Source: Serratia nevei
Lineage (GTDB): Bacteria > Pseudomonadota > Gammaproteobacteria > Enterobacterales > Enterobacteriaceae
Direction: 5' to 3'
Assembly: GCF_037948395.1 (NCBI RefSeq)
Contig: NZ_CP149940.1
Location: forward strand, 1,364,001-1,428,000
Length of the DNA: 64,000 bases
A program made the position numbers and the translations under genes. Under the pieces are notes generated by a model. It worked only from the letters and a program-made list of their open reading frames with translations. It did not search any database and had not been told where the DNA came from. Position 1 is the stretch's first letter; the number at the start of each line of letters is the position of its first letter. Below are positions 15,364-23,249 of this stretch, one piece after another.

Positions 15364-16176
15364 TTACCAGCCTTTCACCGCGCCGCCGTTGAAGATTTTC
15401 TCGGCGGCCTTGGCCACTTCGTCTGACTCGTAGGCCTTGATGAAGTTCTGCACGTTCGGCGCGTCCTTGTTGTCTTCGCGGGTGACGATGATGTTGGTGT
15501 ACGGCGAGTCCTTATCCTCGATGAAGATGCCGTCTTTGGTCGGCGTCAGACCGGTCTGGTTGATGTAGGTGGTGCTGATGACGGCAACGGTGACCTTTGG
15601 ATCGTCCAGCACGTGCGGCAGCTGCGCGCCTTCCAGCTCCATGATTTGGTAATGGTGCGGGTTGGCGCTGATGTCCAGGGCGGTGGGCAACAACCCCTTA
15701 CCTTGTTTCAGCGTAATCAACCCGGTTTTTTCCAGCAGCAGCAGGGCGCGCCCCAGGTTGGTCGGATCGAGCGGGATGGCGATCACCGCGCCGTCCGGCA
15801 GCTCTTTGAGCGATTTTATCTTTTTGGAGTAGCCGGCCATCGGGAAGACAAAGGTATTGCCGACTGCCACCAGCTTATAGCCGTGATCTTTGTTTTGCTG
15901 TTCGAGGAACGGGCGGTGCTGGAACACGTTGGCGTCCAGTTCGCCCTTGTCGGTAGCGTCGTTCGGCAGCAGTGAACCGCTAAAGCCGACCAGCTCGACG
16001 TCCAGCCCGTATTTCTCTTTCGCCACCTGTCTGGCGACTTCCGCCACGTCCTGTTCCGCGCCGTTGATGACGCCGACCTTGATATGATTCTGATCGGTTT
16101 TTTGATCGCAGCCCTGAAGCGCCAATACGGCGGCGAAGGCCGCCGCCAGAGGGGTGATACGCCAGCGTAAGGTCAT
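15364..16176 (-). CDS. nlpA: Lipoprotein NlpA (MetQ-family solute-binding protein)
   Basis: This 270-residue lipoprotein has a signal peptide and lipobox ending at C23 (LALQGC). The mature protein closely follows E. coli NlpA: KVGVINGAEQDVAEVA, DANVFQHRPFLEQ, YKLVAVGNTFVFPMAGYSKKI, and the C-terminus KAAEKIFNGGAV. E. coli NlpA (lipoprotein-28) is an inner-membrane lipoprotein, a paralogue of the methionine-binding MetQ. It has no permease or ATPase gene beside it, as in E. coli. A separate MetQ-type transporter sits at 62.1-64 kb. Confidence 0.92.
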   Translation of the reverse strand: MTLRWRITPLAAAFAAVLALQGCDQKTDQNHIKVGVINGAEQDVAEVARQVAKEKYGLDVELVGFSGSLLPNDATDKGELDANVFQHRPFLEQQNKDHGYKLVAVGNTFVFPMAGYSKKIKSLKELPDGAVIAIPLDPTNLGRALLLLEKTGLITLKQGKGLLPTALDISANPHHYQIMELEGAQLPHVLDDPKVTVAVISTTYINQTGLTPTKDGIFIEDKDSPYTNIIVTREDNKDAPNVQNFIKAYESDEVAKAAEKIFNGGAVKGW

Positions 16177-16270
16177 CGAAGTCTCCCTGAAAAGAACAAT
16201 AAAATCAGTTGTTTTTTGTCCTTACAGCTAAGCCTGAACCGCCGATGAAGTCAAACGCTCGTTCAGCATA

Positions 16271-16293
16271 AACGGCTATAGCTTATAGCCGTT
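16271..16293 (-). terminator. Hairpin terminator behind the DUF1460 gene
   Basis: AACGGCTATA pairs perfectly with TATAGCCGTT around GCT. On the minus strand it follows the DUF1460 stop by 13 bases and is followed by TTTATG. Confidence 0.65.
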
Positions 16294-16306
16294 ATGCGGC
16301 GGGGGA

Positions 16307-17158
16307 TTATCGGCTGAGCGAACGCAGCACCACGATGCCCGGCGTAGCCATCACGTAATCCATAAAGGGCGAATCGACCACCCGCATGTTGGCCTTGCGC
16401 GAAGAGGCGTTGCGCAGCACCGGGCCGCTGTCGGTCATCACGAAGATGCCGGTGTGGGTCACGTCCAGCCCGTCCAGGTTGGTGTAAATACCGATGTAAT
16501 CGCCGGTGCGCAGCTGGGCCAGCACCTTGTCGTCGACGTTGTCGCTGGGGATATAGGTCACGCTACGTTGCTCGTTGGGCAAACCGGGCAGGTAGCTGCT
16601 GCCGTCCGCCTTGCGGTTGAGGGTTTTCACGAGGGTGACGGCGTGTGGGCTGAGCTGCGCGGTGATGTCTTCGGCCACCTGGTGCGGCCGCTGTGCCCAG
16701 TCGGTGAAGAAGTGTTTGCGCTGCGGGAAGGCGATTTTACCGTCGACGTAGCGAATGTCTACCAGACGCTGTACGAACTCGCCCTCGCTGCGGGCGGTGC
16801 TGAGCGCTTCCACATAATCGATGTAGGTGAAGCAATCCAGCCCGCGGAAGTCGATCACCAACTGCTCGGGCGTGCTCTGCGAGCCGATCAGGCGGTTGGC
16901 GAGATAGGGCGTGCCGAGAAACTCGCGCGAAATCAAATCGACGGTGCGGCCATGCGGCTGTGCGGCGGGCCAACCGGCGCGCAGCGCGAGGATCTCACGC
17001 AGCTTGCTGCGGGTGCTGGCGTCCATCTCCGGCTGCACGCCCGGCGGCGAAACGGTGACGTCGGTCGGCGGCGTTGCGGGGGTGACGGCGGCGGGGCGAT
17101 CGGCGCATCCGCTCATGGCGATAGCTAACATCAGTAAAACAACCTTGTTCTGGTTCAT
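16307..17158 (-). CDS. DUF1460 (NlpC/P60-like) lipoprotein
   Basis: The 283-residue protein starts at ATG 17158, five bases behind GGAGGG. A signal peptide ends at a lipobox with C18 (AIAMSGC). The body has the DUF1460 pattern: FLGTPYLANRLIGS, the catalytic-Cys region GLDCFTYIDYVEALS, and the His region GLDVTHTGIFV, as in NlpC/P60-type cysteine amidases. Characterised DUF1460 members are N-acetylmuramoyl-L-alanine amidases that act in peptidoglycan turnover. It is expected on the periplasmic face of a membrane. It is a single-gene unit. Confidence 0.85.
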   Translation of the reverse strand: MNQNKVVLLMLAIAMSGCADRPAAVTPATPPTDVTVSPPGVQPEMDASTRSKLREILALRAGWPAAQPHGRTVDLISREFLGTPYLANRLIGSQSTPEQLVIDFRGLDCFTYIDYVEALSTARSEGEFVQRLVDIRYVDGKIAFPQRKHFFTDWAQRPHQVAEDITAQLSPHAVTLVKTLNRKADGSSYLPGLPNEQRSVTYIPSDNVDDKVLAQLRTGDYIGIYTNLDGLDVTHTGIFVMTDSGPVLRNASSRKANMRVVDSPFMDYVMATPGIVVLRSLSR

Positions 17159-17262
17159 ACGGCCCTCCCTGGGTGTCGCTGGTTTATCAGAGTAAGTGAT
17201 AACAGTTCTCATCCGATGGTAGGGGTTAAAAAGTAAACATAGCCTCAATGGCGGCCGATAAA

Positions 17263-17805
17263 TCAGTAACCGATTTCGCTATTGAACGGCAAATACCAGA
17301 ACAGCGCGATTTCGTGATCGGCGATCTCCGGCTCGGCGCGGTACAGCAAACGGTCGATGCCGCCGAGAATAAACCCGTAATGCTGGTAGCAGCGACAGGC
17401 GGCCAGATTGTTGTTCTGCGTTTCGAGCATCATACCCGAGGTTTCCTGCTGCCGCGCCCACTGTTTGGCGCAGTCCAGCAGCGCCCCGGCGATGCCCTGA
17501 CGGCGCGCGTGAGCGCTGACCGCGATCTCGTCGATCAAGGTGTAACCGTTCCAGTTTTTGCTCAGCGTGATGTGGCCAACGGCTTCGTCCTGGCGATACG
17601 CCAGGAAGGTCACGCTGTCTTCGTTGGCGAACGGCGCCAGGGGATACTGTTTACGAAACGGCGCCACCGGCCGGGTTGGCCAGCTGTCGACCGGGCAGTC
17701 GAACTGCGGCAGGGCGTAACAGCGGATGGTAAAGCTGAAATCGCCGCGCGTCAGGTAATCATCGGGCAGCGCCTCAATGGCCGCGATGCGGATGGCCGGG
17801 GTCAT
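17263..17805 (-). CDS. GNAT acetyltransferase, streptothricin acetyltransferase-like
   Basis: The 180-residue GNAT protein has the acetyl-CoA loop HARRQGIAGALLDCAKQWA (about 97-115) followed by MMLETQNNNLAACRCYQHYGFILGGID, a close fit to the streptothricin N-acetyltransferase (SatA/STAT) subgroup. Its ATG at 17805 overlaps the stop of the upstream acyltransferase gene in a TAATG junction, so translation is coupled. It may give low-level resistance to streptothricin-like antibiotics, or acetylate an unrelated amine. Confidence 0.82.
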   Translation of the reverse strand: MTPAIRIAAIEALPDDYLTRGDFSFTIRCYALPQFDCPVDSWPTRPVAPFRKQYPLAPFANEDSVTFLAYRQDEAVGHITLSKNWNGYTLIDEIAVSAHARRQGIAGALLDCAKQWARQQETSGMMLETQNNNLAACRCYQHYGFILGGIDRLLYRAEPEIADHEIALFWYLPFNSEIGY

Positions 17806-18272
17806 TATGGCAGCTCCCGCAGCAGGCGCGCCGGGTTGCCGGCATAAATTCCCTTGCGGGTAATGTCGCGGGTCACGACCGCCCCGGCGCCGATCACCGC
17901 GTCGCTGCAGATCTCCACCGCCAGGATCGTGGCGCCGGAGCCGATGGACACCCGATCGCCGACGCGCGTGTGCCCCCAGCTGGCCGGATCGGCATTGGGC
18001 GCGCCGTCTTTGAACAGATCGTTGGCGAAGGTGACGCCGTGGCCGACAAAGCACGCTTCGCCGAGGGTGACGTATTCGCAGATAAAGCTGTGCGACTGAA
18101 TTTTACTGCGCGCGCCGATGCTGACGTGGCGCTGGATCTCCACGAACGGGCCGACGAAGACATCGTCGCCGAGCCGGCAGCCGTACAGATTGCAGGGCTC
18201 GACAACGGTGACGTTGCGCCCGGCGTCGACGTCGACGATCCCCGCCTGGCGGGTGGTGATAACGGATGACAT
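17805..18272 (-). CDS. Left-handed beta-helix (hexapeptide) acyltransferase
   Basis: The 155-residue protein starts at ATG 18272 behind GAGGAAGG. Most of it is a left-handed beta helix of hexapeptide repeats (for example NLYGCRLGDDVFVGPFVEIQ, VSIGSGATILAVEICSDAVIGAGAVVT), ending in the usual GIYAGNPARLLREL. This is typical of sugar O- or N-acetyltransferases of the WbbJ/VatD type that work on nucleotide sugars. Translation is coupled to the downstream GNAT gene (TAATG overlap), so the two may modify the same compound in two steps. The acceptor is unknown. Confidence 0.82.
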   Translation of the reverse strand: MSSVITTRQAGIVDVDAGRNVTVVEPCNLYGCRLGDDVFVGPFVEIQRHVSIGARSKIQSHSFICEYVTLGEACFVGHGVTFANDLFKDGAPNADPASWGHTRVGDRVSIGSGATILAVEICSDAVIGAGAVVTRDITRKGIYAGNPARLLRELP

Positions 18273-18477
18273 GACCTTCCTCGCAGCCTGGTTTTTATGG
18301 TGGGAGTATAAGACAAAGCGTTGCGGCGTTGCGCTTTCCGCACGTTTTTTCACCGAAAGACTATAATTAGTACAGGGGAGAGAGCCCCGTGGCCGCAATC
18401 CTCGCACGGGTAGCTGTCCGTCGGAGGTGTGAAATTCGTTCGCCGATCGCGGCCTACGGCGAGATAGGAGGTGTCTC

Positions 18478-19068
18478 ATGGTCAGTCATGTTTGGGGACT
18501 TCTGGCGCATCCCAGCGCCGAGTTCGAACAGATCAAAAGCGAGAATGAAAGCGTCTCGCACCTATACACCCATCACGTGTTGCTCTTGGCAGCAATCCCG
18601 GTGGTCTGCGCCTTTATCGGCACCACCCAGTTGGGCTGGCTCTCCGGCGAGGGACATGCCATCAGGCTCGACATGTTTACCGCGCTTTATACCGCCGTGG
18701 CGTTTTACCTGCTGATGCTGGCGGGCGTAGCGGCCATGGGGAAAGTCATTCACTGGATGGCGCGGCGCTATGAATCGCGCCCCAGCCTGCACCGCTGCAT
18801 GGTGTTCGCCGGCTACGTGGCGACCCCGATGTTCCTCAGCGGGATTGTGGCGCTCTATCCGGTCGTCTGGCTGTGTCTGTTTGTCGGCATTATCGGCCTG
18901 TGCTATTCGGGCTATCTGCTGAATCTGGGGATCCCGCACTTCCTGAATATCGACAGTAAGGAAGGGTTCATCTTCTCCAGCTCGACCTTCGCTATCGGTA
19001 TCCTGTTGCTCGAGCTGTTGCTTGGGGTGACGGTGCTGCTGTGGGGGTACGGTTCCTGGTTGTTCTGA
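18478..19068 (+). CDS. yohC: Yip1-domain inner-membrane protein YohC
   Basis: The 196-residue protein has about five membrane segments and matches E. coli YohC from end to end: the start SHVWGLLAHPSAEF, THHVLLLAAIPVVCAFIGTTQLGW, RPSLHRCMVFAGYVATPMFLSG, and the end LLWGYGSWLF. It belongs to the Yip1/DUF1282 family; its function is unknown. ATG 18478 is preceded by a perfect AGGAGGT. The 205-base upstream gap includes a small CGCCG/CGGCG hairpin. A strong terminator follows. Confidence 0.92.
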   Translation: MVSHVWGLLAHPSAEFEQIKSENESVSHLYTHHVLLLAAIPVVCAFIGTTQLGWLSGEGHAIRLDMFTALYTAVAFYLLMLAGVAAMGKVIHWMARRYESRPSLHRCMVFAGYVATPMFLSGIVALYPVVWLCLFVGIIGLCYSGYLLNLGIPHFLNIDSKEGFIFSSSTFAIGILLLELLLGVTVLLWGYGSWLF

Positions 19069-19087
19069 GTTAACGGCTGTTGTTATC

Positions 19088-19121
19088 GCCCCCGCGCCGG
19101 TGGAACGGCGCGGGGGCTTTT
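19088..19121 (+). terminator. Rho-independent terminator of yohC
   Basis: GCCCCCGCGCC pairs perfectly with GGCGCGGGGGC around an 8-base loop, followed by TTTT. Confidence 0.88.
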
Positions 19122-19125
19122 GCTT

Positions 19126-19977
19126 TTATACGCGGCGGAAAACCAGCACCACGCCGAGCACGATGCCCGCCATGCCCAGCAGGCTCAGCGCCGCCAGCGC
19201 GTGGCCGAGCAGCAGGTAGTCCAGCAGGGCGGTCACCGCCGGGATCAGATAGAACAGGCTGGTGACCTGCACCAGGTTGCCGCGCTGGATCAGGCGATAC
19301 AGCAAGAAGGTCGCCAGCACCGAGATCACCACCGCCATCCACAGCAGCGGCAGCACGAACGCCGGCCGCCATTCGACCTGCAGCGGCTCAAACGGCAGCG
19401 CCAGCGTACACATCAGCAACCCGACGGCATACTGCAGCGGCAAGACCGCCAGCGGCGGCTGCGTCATGCCTTTTTGCAGCAGGGTGCCGGCGGTCATGCA
19501 GCCCAGCGCGATAAAGGCGAACAGCATGCCGCTCAGCGAGAAGTGGGCCACCATCAGGCTTTGGTACACCACCAGCGTCAGCCCGACCATTGCCAGCGCC
19601 AGGCCGAGCGCCCGCAGCCCGGTGCAGCGCCGTTCGGTGATGAACTGGGTGAGGATCGGCTGTACGCCGAGCAACGTCGCCAGCACGCCGGGCGTAATAC
19701 CCTGTTCCAGCGCCAGCAGATAGCAGATTTGATAGCTGCCGATCATCAACACGCCAATCAGCGCGACGCGCCGGCGGGTGCCGGGAGCGGGCAGGCACTG
19801 GCGCTGCCACAGGCCGATGGCCAACAGCACCGCCAGCGCGATGGCGCAGCGGAAGAACAGGAAAGCGAAGGCGGAGGCGTGCTCCAACCCCCAACGGGAG
19901 AAGATCGCGCCGCTGCTCCAAAGCAGGACGAACAGCGTAGCCAGGCCGGCATTGGCCCAGAGAGAAGGTAATCGCAT
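19126..19977 (-). CDS. DMT-superfamily (EamA-type) transporter
   Basis: The 283-residue protein has ten hydrophobic segments in two EamA repeats (about 10-140 and 150-280). Recognisable parts are LLWSSGAIFSRWGLEHASAFAFLFFR at the N-terminus and LVQVTSLFYLIPAVTALLDYLLLG in the second repeat. Members export amino acids, nucleotide bases or other metabolites; the substrate cannot be read from sequence. It is transcribed alone, convergent with yohC. Confidence 0.85.
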   Translation of the reverse strand: MRLPSLWANAGLATLFVLLWSSGAIFSRWGLEHASAFAFLFFRCAIALAVLLAIGLWQRQCLPAPGTRRRVALIGVLMIGSYQICYLLALEQGITPGVLATLLGVQPILTQFITERRCTGLRALGLALAMVGLTLVVYQSLMVAHFSLSGMLFAFIALGCMTAGTLLQKGMTQPPLAVLPLQYAVGLLMCTLALPFEPLQVEWRPAFVLPLLWMAVVISVLATFLLYRLIQRGNLVQVTSLFYLIPAVTALLDYLLLGHALAALSLLGMAGIVLGVVLVFRRV

Positions 19978-20316
19978 GTCAATTTCACCTGTCGTGAAAA
20001 TTACAGGCTCCGGCGCGCGCGGCGGTCTACGCCTGAACGCAACAGATCAATAAGCCGGAGGTAAAAAGTCGGTTTGGCTTAGCGCACAACCACAATGCGT
20101 GGCGGGTAAGCGGCAACCGCTGAAACGACAGAGGAAACGGCGGGTGGAGCGGAGGAAGCACACAGCAAAACGACGGCCGGAACGGTCGCGTCTGTCGGAT
20201 CTGTGCTGTGCGCCAGGTAGGTCATGTGAGTTCCTGAAAATCGGCAATGAAACTAATCGCTTCAAACATAACCAAGTTCGCCGGGATGCGCAATCGGAAA
20301 TCATCATTACTTAATT

Positions 20317-20335
20317 GATAATGAAAATCATTATC
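20317..20335. promoter_or_regulatory. Fur box
   Basis: GATAATGAAAATCATTATC matches the 19-base Fur consensus at 18 of 19 positions. It lies 140 bases upstream of the ABC operon and 340 bases from the minus-strand DMT gene, so the ABC operon is the likely target. Confidence 0.8.
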
Positions 20336-20453
20336 ATTAATAAAAGGCTGTGCTATGTTGCTTTGGCCGCGCAGTGTTGACGCAGGGGGCACGGCAAAAG
20401 ACGTTGCGATTCGCTTTTGCAGAAGGCGGGCAATCGTGATAAAAATATTGGTA

Positions 20454-20468
20454 TGTTATAATATAACA
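20454..20468. promoter_or_regulatory. Zur-like box overlapping a -10 element
   Basis: TGTTATAATATAACA is a perfect 15-base palindrome equal to the core of the enterobacterial Zur consensus as I remember it. It contains TATAAT (20457-20462), so a repressor bound here would block transcription. It ends 8 bases before the first ATG of the operon. Confidence 0.65.
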
Positions 20469-20476
20469 ATTAATGC

Positions 20477-21259
20477 ATGATGAATCCAGTTCACGACATC
20501 CTCCACGTTGATGGAGTTAGCCTGACCGGCCACGGCGGGGCATTGATACTCGACAACATCCATTTCGCGCTGCGCGCCGGTGAGAAGCTGGCGGTGATCG
20601 GCCCTAACGGCAGCGGCAAGTCCAGCCTGCTGCGTGCCCTGATCGGCGAAACGCGGCCGGACAGCGGCGGCATTCACTGGCGAGGGCGGGCCTTGTCCGA
20701 GTGGCCGGCGGCGGAACGCGCCAAAAGCATCGCCTTTCTGGCGCAAAACGATTCGCCGGATTTGCGGCTGTCGGTTGAGGACTACGTGGCGTTGGGCCGT
20801 TTACCGCATGGCGAACGCTCTGCGGCGGGAAAACGCATCGTTGACGAAGCCATCGGGGAAACCGGGCTGGCGCCGCTCAGGCACCATCCGCTGGGGCGGC
20901 TCTCGGGCGGCCAGCGTCAGCGCGCCGCGCTGGCCCGGGCGTTGGCACAGTCTCCCGATCTGTTGTTGCTGGATGAACCGACCAATCACCTCGATCCGCC
21001 CGGGCGCTCGGCGCTGCTGTCGTTAGTGAAAAATAAAGAGATTGCCGTGATTGCGGTGCTGCACGATTTGCCCGTGGCAGAGGCGTTTGCCGATCGGATC
21101 CTGGTGCTGAACGAAAGCCGCCAGGTAGCCTGTGGTACGCCCGAGGCGGTGTTGCAAACTCCGGTGATTTTGCCGGTGTTCGGCATGAACAGTTTCAAGG
21201 TGGCGCATCCCGTCAGCGGGAAAACGCTGCGCATTTTTGACGTTCCCCATTGTGCTTGA
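20477..21259 (+). CDS. ABC transporter ATP-binding protein, FecCD/BtuCD type (metal or metallophore uptake)
   Basis: The 260-residue ATPase has Walker A GPNGSGKSS (about 42-50), Q-loop LAQNDSPD, signature LSGGQRQRAALARAL (about 143-157), Walker B LLLLDEPTNHLD, and switch His (VLHDL). The type fits siderophore, cobalamin or haem importers. There is no clear Shine-Dalgarno site before ATG 20477 or 20480; if the -10 inside the Zur-like box is used, the message would start within a few bases of the ATG and be nearly leaderless. It is first gene of an operon with a binding protein and permease. Confidence 0.88.
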   Translation: MMNPVHDILHVDGVSLTGHGGALILDNIHFALRAGEKLAVIGPNGSGKSSLLRALIGETRPDSGGIHWRGRALSEWPAAERAKSIAFLAQNDSPDLRLSVEDYVALGRLPHGERSAAGKRIVDEAIGETGLAPLRHHPLGRLSGGQRQRAALARALAQSPDLLLLDEPTNHLDPPGRSALLSLVKNKEIAVIAVLHDLPVAEAFADRILVLNESRQVACGTPEAVLQTPVILPVFGMNSFKVAHPVSGKTLRIFDVPHCA

Positions 21260-21275
21260 TCAACCAGAGAGAAAC

Positions 21276-22232
21276 ATGAACGCACGCGTATTCATCCTGC
21301 TTCTGCTGCTGGCCGCCAGGTCGGCGGCGGCCGAACATTTTCCCGTCACCGTAGAAAGCTGCGGTGTGCCGGTCACCTTCAACCAGGCGCCGCAGCGCGC
21401 CGTCATCAACGACATCAACATGGCCGAGATGGCCTTTGCACTGCATCTGCAGGATCGCATTGTCGGGCTGACCGGCATCACCGGCTGGTACAAACTGACG
21501 CCCGACTTCAAGGCCGCGATGGGCGCCATTCCCGAACTGGCGCCGAAATATCCCGCTTTGGAAACGCTGCTGGCGGCACAGCCGGATTTCTTTTTCGCCG
21601 GCTGGAATTACGGCATGAAGATCGGCGGCGACGTCACGCCGGAGAAGCTTGCCCCGTTCGGCATCAAAACGCTGGTGCTGAGCGAGAGCTGCGTACAGGC
21701 CGGCGGGCGGCCGCAGAAGGCCGATATGAATCTGCTGTATGACGATGAGCTGAAGCTCGGCAAGATTTTCGGCAAGCGGCAAGAGGCCACCGCGCTGGTT
21801 GAGGGCTGGCAGCGCCGGTTGGCTGCGCTGCCCGCCAGGCCGGCGGGCCAGGCGCCGCTCAAGGTATTCGTCTATGACTCGGGGGAGGAGAAGCCTTTCA
21901 CCAGCGGCAAATACGCGATGCCGACGGCGATCGTCGAAGCGGCCGGCGGCCGCAACGTGATGGACGGCTTGCCGGCGAGCTGGACGACGGCGTCCTGGGA
22001 GGCGGTAGCGGCGGCCGAGCCCGACTTCATTATTCTGCTGGATTACCAGACCGGATCGGGCGCCGATGCGCTGCGGCGCTTCCTCGAGTCCCACCCGTTG
22101 ATGAAATTAACGCCTGCCGTACGGCACCATCGCTATCTGAAACTGCAGTATGCGGAGCTGACGCCGGGGCCGGCCAACATCGGCGCAGTGGAAAAGCTGG
22201 CGCGGGCGCTGTACGCGCCGGAGGCTGAATGA
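21276..22232 (+). CDS. Periplasmic metal/metallophore-binding protein (FecB/BtuF type)
   Basis: The 318-residue protein has a signal peptide of about 20 residues (NARVFILLLLLAARSAAA). The mature part is a class III binding protein: FNQAPQRAVINDINMAEMAFAL, RIVGLTGITGW, and a second lobe with FTSGKYAMPTAIVEAAGGRNVMD. It starts 16 bases after the ATPase stop and its stop overlaps the permease start (ATGA). The cargo cannot be read directly; the Fur and Zur-like sites upstream suggest iron, zinc or a chelate of either. No outer-membrane receptor gene is adjacent. Confidence 0.86.
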   Translation: MNARVFILLLLLAARSAAAEHFPVTVESCGVPVTFNQAPQRAVINDINMAEMAFALHLQDRIVGLTGITGWYKLTPDFKAAMGAIPELAPKYPALETLLAAQPDFFFAGWNYGMKIGGDVTPEKLAPFGIKTLVLSESCVQAGGRPQKADMNLLYDDELKLGKIFGKRQEATALVEGWQRRLAALPARPAGQAPLKVFVYDSGEEKPFTSGKYAMPTAIVEAAGGRNVMDGLPASWTTASWEAVAAAEPDFIILLDYQTGSGADALRRFLESHPLMKLTPAVRHHRYLKLQYAELTPGPANIGAVEKLARALYAPEAE

Positions 22233-23236
22233 ACTCGCCGACCCGGCGGTTTATGCTGCTCGCGCCGTTGGCGCTGTCGGTATTGTGCGGGTTAATGATC
22301 TGGAGCCTGCAGCTGGGCAGCGTCGCACTGTCATGGCGGCAGACGATGGCGGCATTGGGGCTTTCATCGGCGCCCCTCTCCGGCATGCTGGACACTATCG
22401 TCGTGCAACTGCGGGTGCCCAGAGCGTTGCTGGCGGCCTTGACCGGCGCCGGGCTGGCGATGACCGGCGCGCTGCTGCAGACCACCACCCGCAATGAGCT
22501 GGCCGATCCTTTTTTGTTTGGGCTCTCCTCCGGCGCCTCCGTCGGCGCGGTGCTGGTCATCACGCGCTTCGGCGATGCGCTGGGCGCGCTGACGTTGCCG
22601 CTGTCCGCCTTCGCCGGCGGCGTTTTGTCCGCCTTGGCGGTGATGATCCTGTTTCGCGTCGGCCGGGTCAGGCGCGCCGAGCAGCTGATCGTCTGCGGCC
22701 TGGCGGTCTCGTTTTTGTTCAGCGCGCTCACCAGCTACCTGGTGTTTTCCGGCGATCAGCGGGCGGCCGGTTCGGTGTTGTTCTGGTCGCTCGGCGGGTT
22801 GGGGCTGGCGCGCTGGGATAATCTGTTCATTCCGCTGGCGAGTTTCGTGCTGCTGGCCGGGTTTACGGCGCTGCGTTGGCGGGCGCTGGACGCGCTGCTG
22901 GCGGGCGAGCAAACCGCCCATTCGATGGGGGTCAACGTGGCGCGCCTGCGCACCGAGACCTTTCTGTGCTGCGCACTGTCCACGGCGTTTCTCGTTTCGC
23001 TGACGGGCGTGATCGGCTTTGTCGGGCTGATGGTGCCCTACCTGGCTCGGCGCCTGGTGGGTGTGCGCCACCGTTTGGCCGTGCCGATGTGCGGCCTGCT
23101 GGGGGCGACGCTGCTGACCGGCGGCGACATGCTCAGCCGCAGTCTGATCCCCCATCAGGAGCTGCCTATCGGCATCATTACGGCCGGGCTGGGGGGCGCG
23201 TTCATCGTGTCCTTGCTGCTGCGTGCGGAACGATGA
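22229..23236 (+). CDS. FecCD-type ABC transporter permease
   Basis: The 335-residue protein has about ten membrane segments and conserved FecCD features: LRVPRALLAALTGAGLAMTGALLQTTTRNELADP (read here in parts), GLSSGASVGAVL, and VSLTGVIGFVGLMVPYLARRLVG near the coupling region. Translation is coupled to the binding protein through an ATGA overlap. One permease gene is present, so the channel would be a homodimer. The operon converges on the diflavin reductase gene, 13 bases from its stop. Confidence 0.9.
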   Translation: MNSPTRRFMLLAPLALSVLCGLMIWSLQLGSVALSWRQTMAALGLSSAPLSGMLDTIVVQLRVPRALLAALTGAGLAMTGALLQTTTRNELADPFLFGLSSGASVGAVLVITRFGDALGALTLPLSAFAGGVLSALAVMILFRVGRVRRAEQLIVCGLAVSFLFSALTSYLVFSGDQRAAGSVLFWSLGGLGLARWDNLFIPLASFVLLAGFTALRWRALDALLAGEQTAHSMGVNVARLRTETFLCCALSTAFLVSLTGVIGFVGLMVPYLARRLVGVRHRLAVPMCGLLGATLLTGGDMLSRSLIPHQELPIGIITAGLGGAFIVSLLLRAER

Positions 23237-23249
23237 ACGCCACCCTGTC

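Larger units (their letters stand above)
19978..20476. other. Non-coding regulatory gap upstream of the metal-uptake operon
   Basis: About 500 bases without a convincing gene (the minus-strand frame at 20047-20307 has unlikely composition and no good ribosome-binding site). It holds a strong Fur box at 20317-20335 and a Zur-like palindrome at 20454-20468. The 118 bases between the two show no other clear signal. Confidence 0.6.

Noticed and set aside
20047..20307. An 86-codon minus-strand frame in the gap upstream of the metal operon
   Set aside because: Cys/Arg-rich translation, no clear ribosome-binding site, and no family resemblance; the gap is better explained as regulatory.
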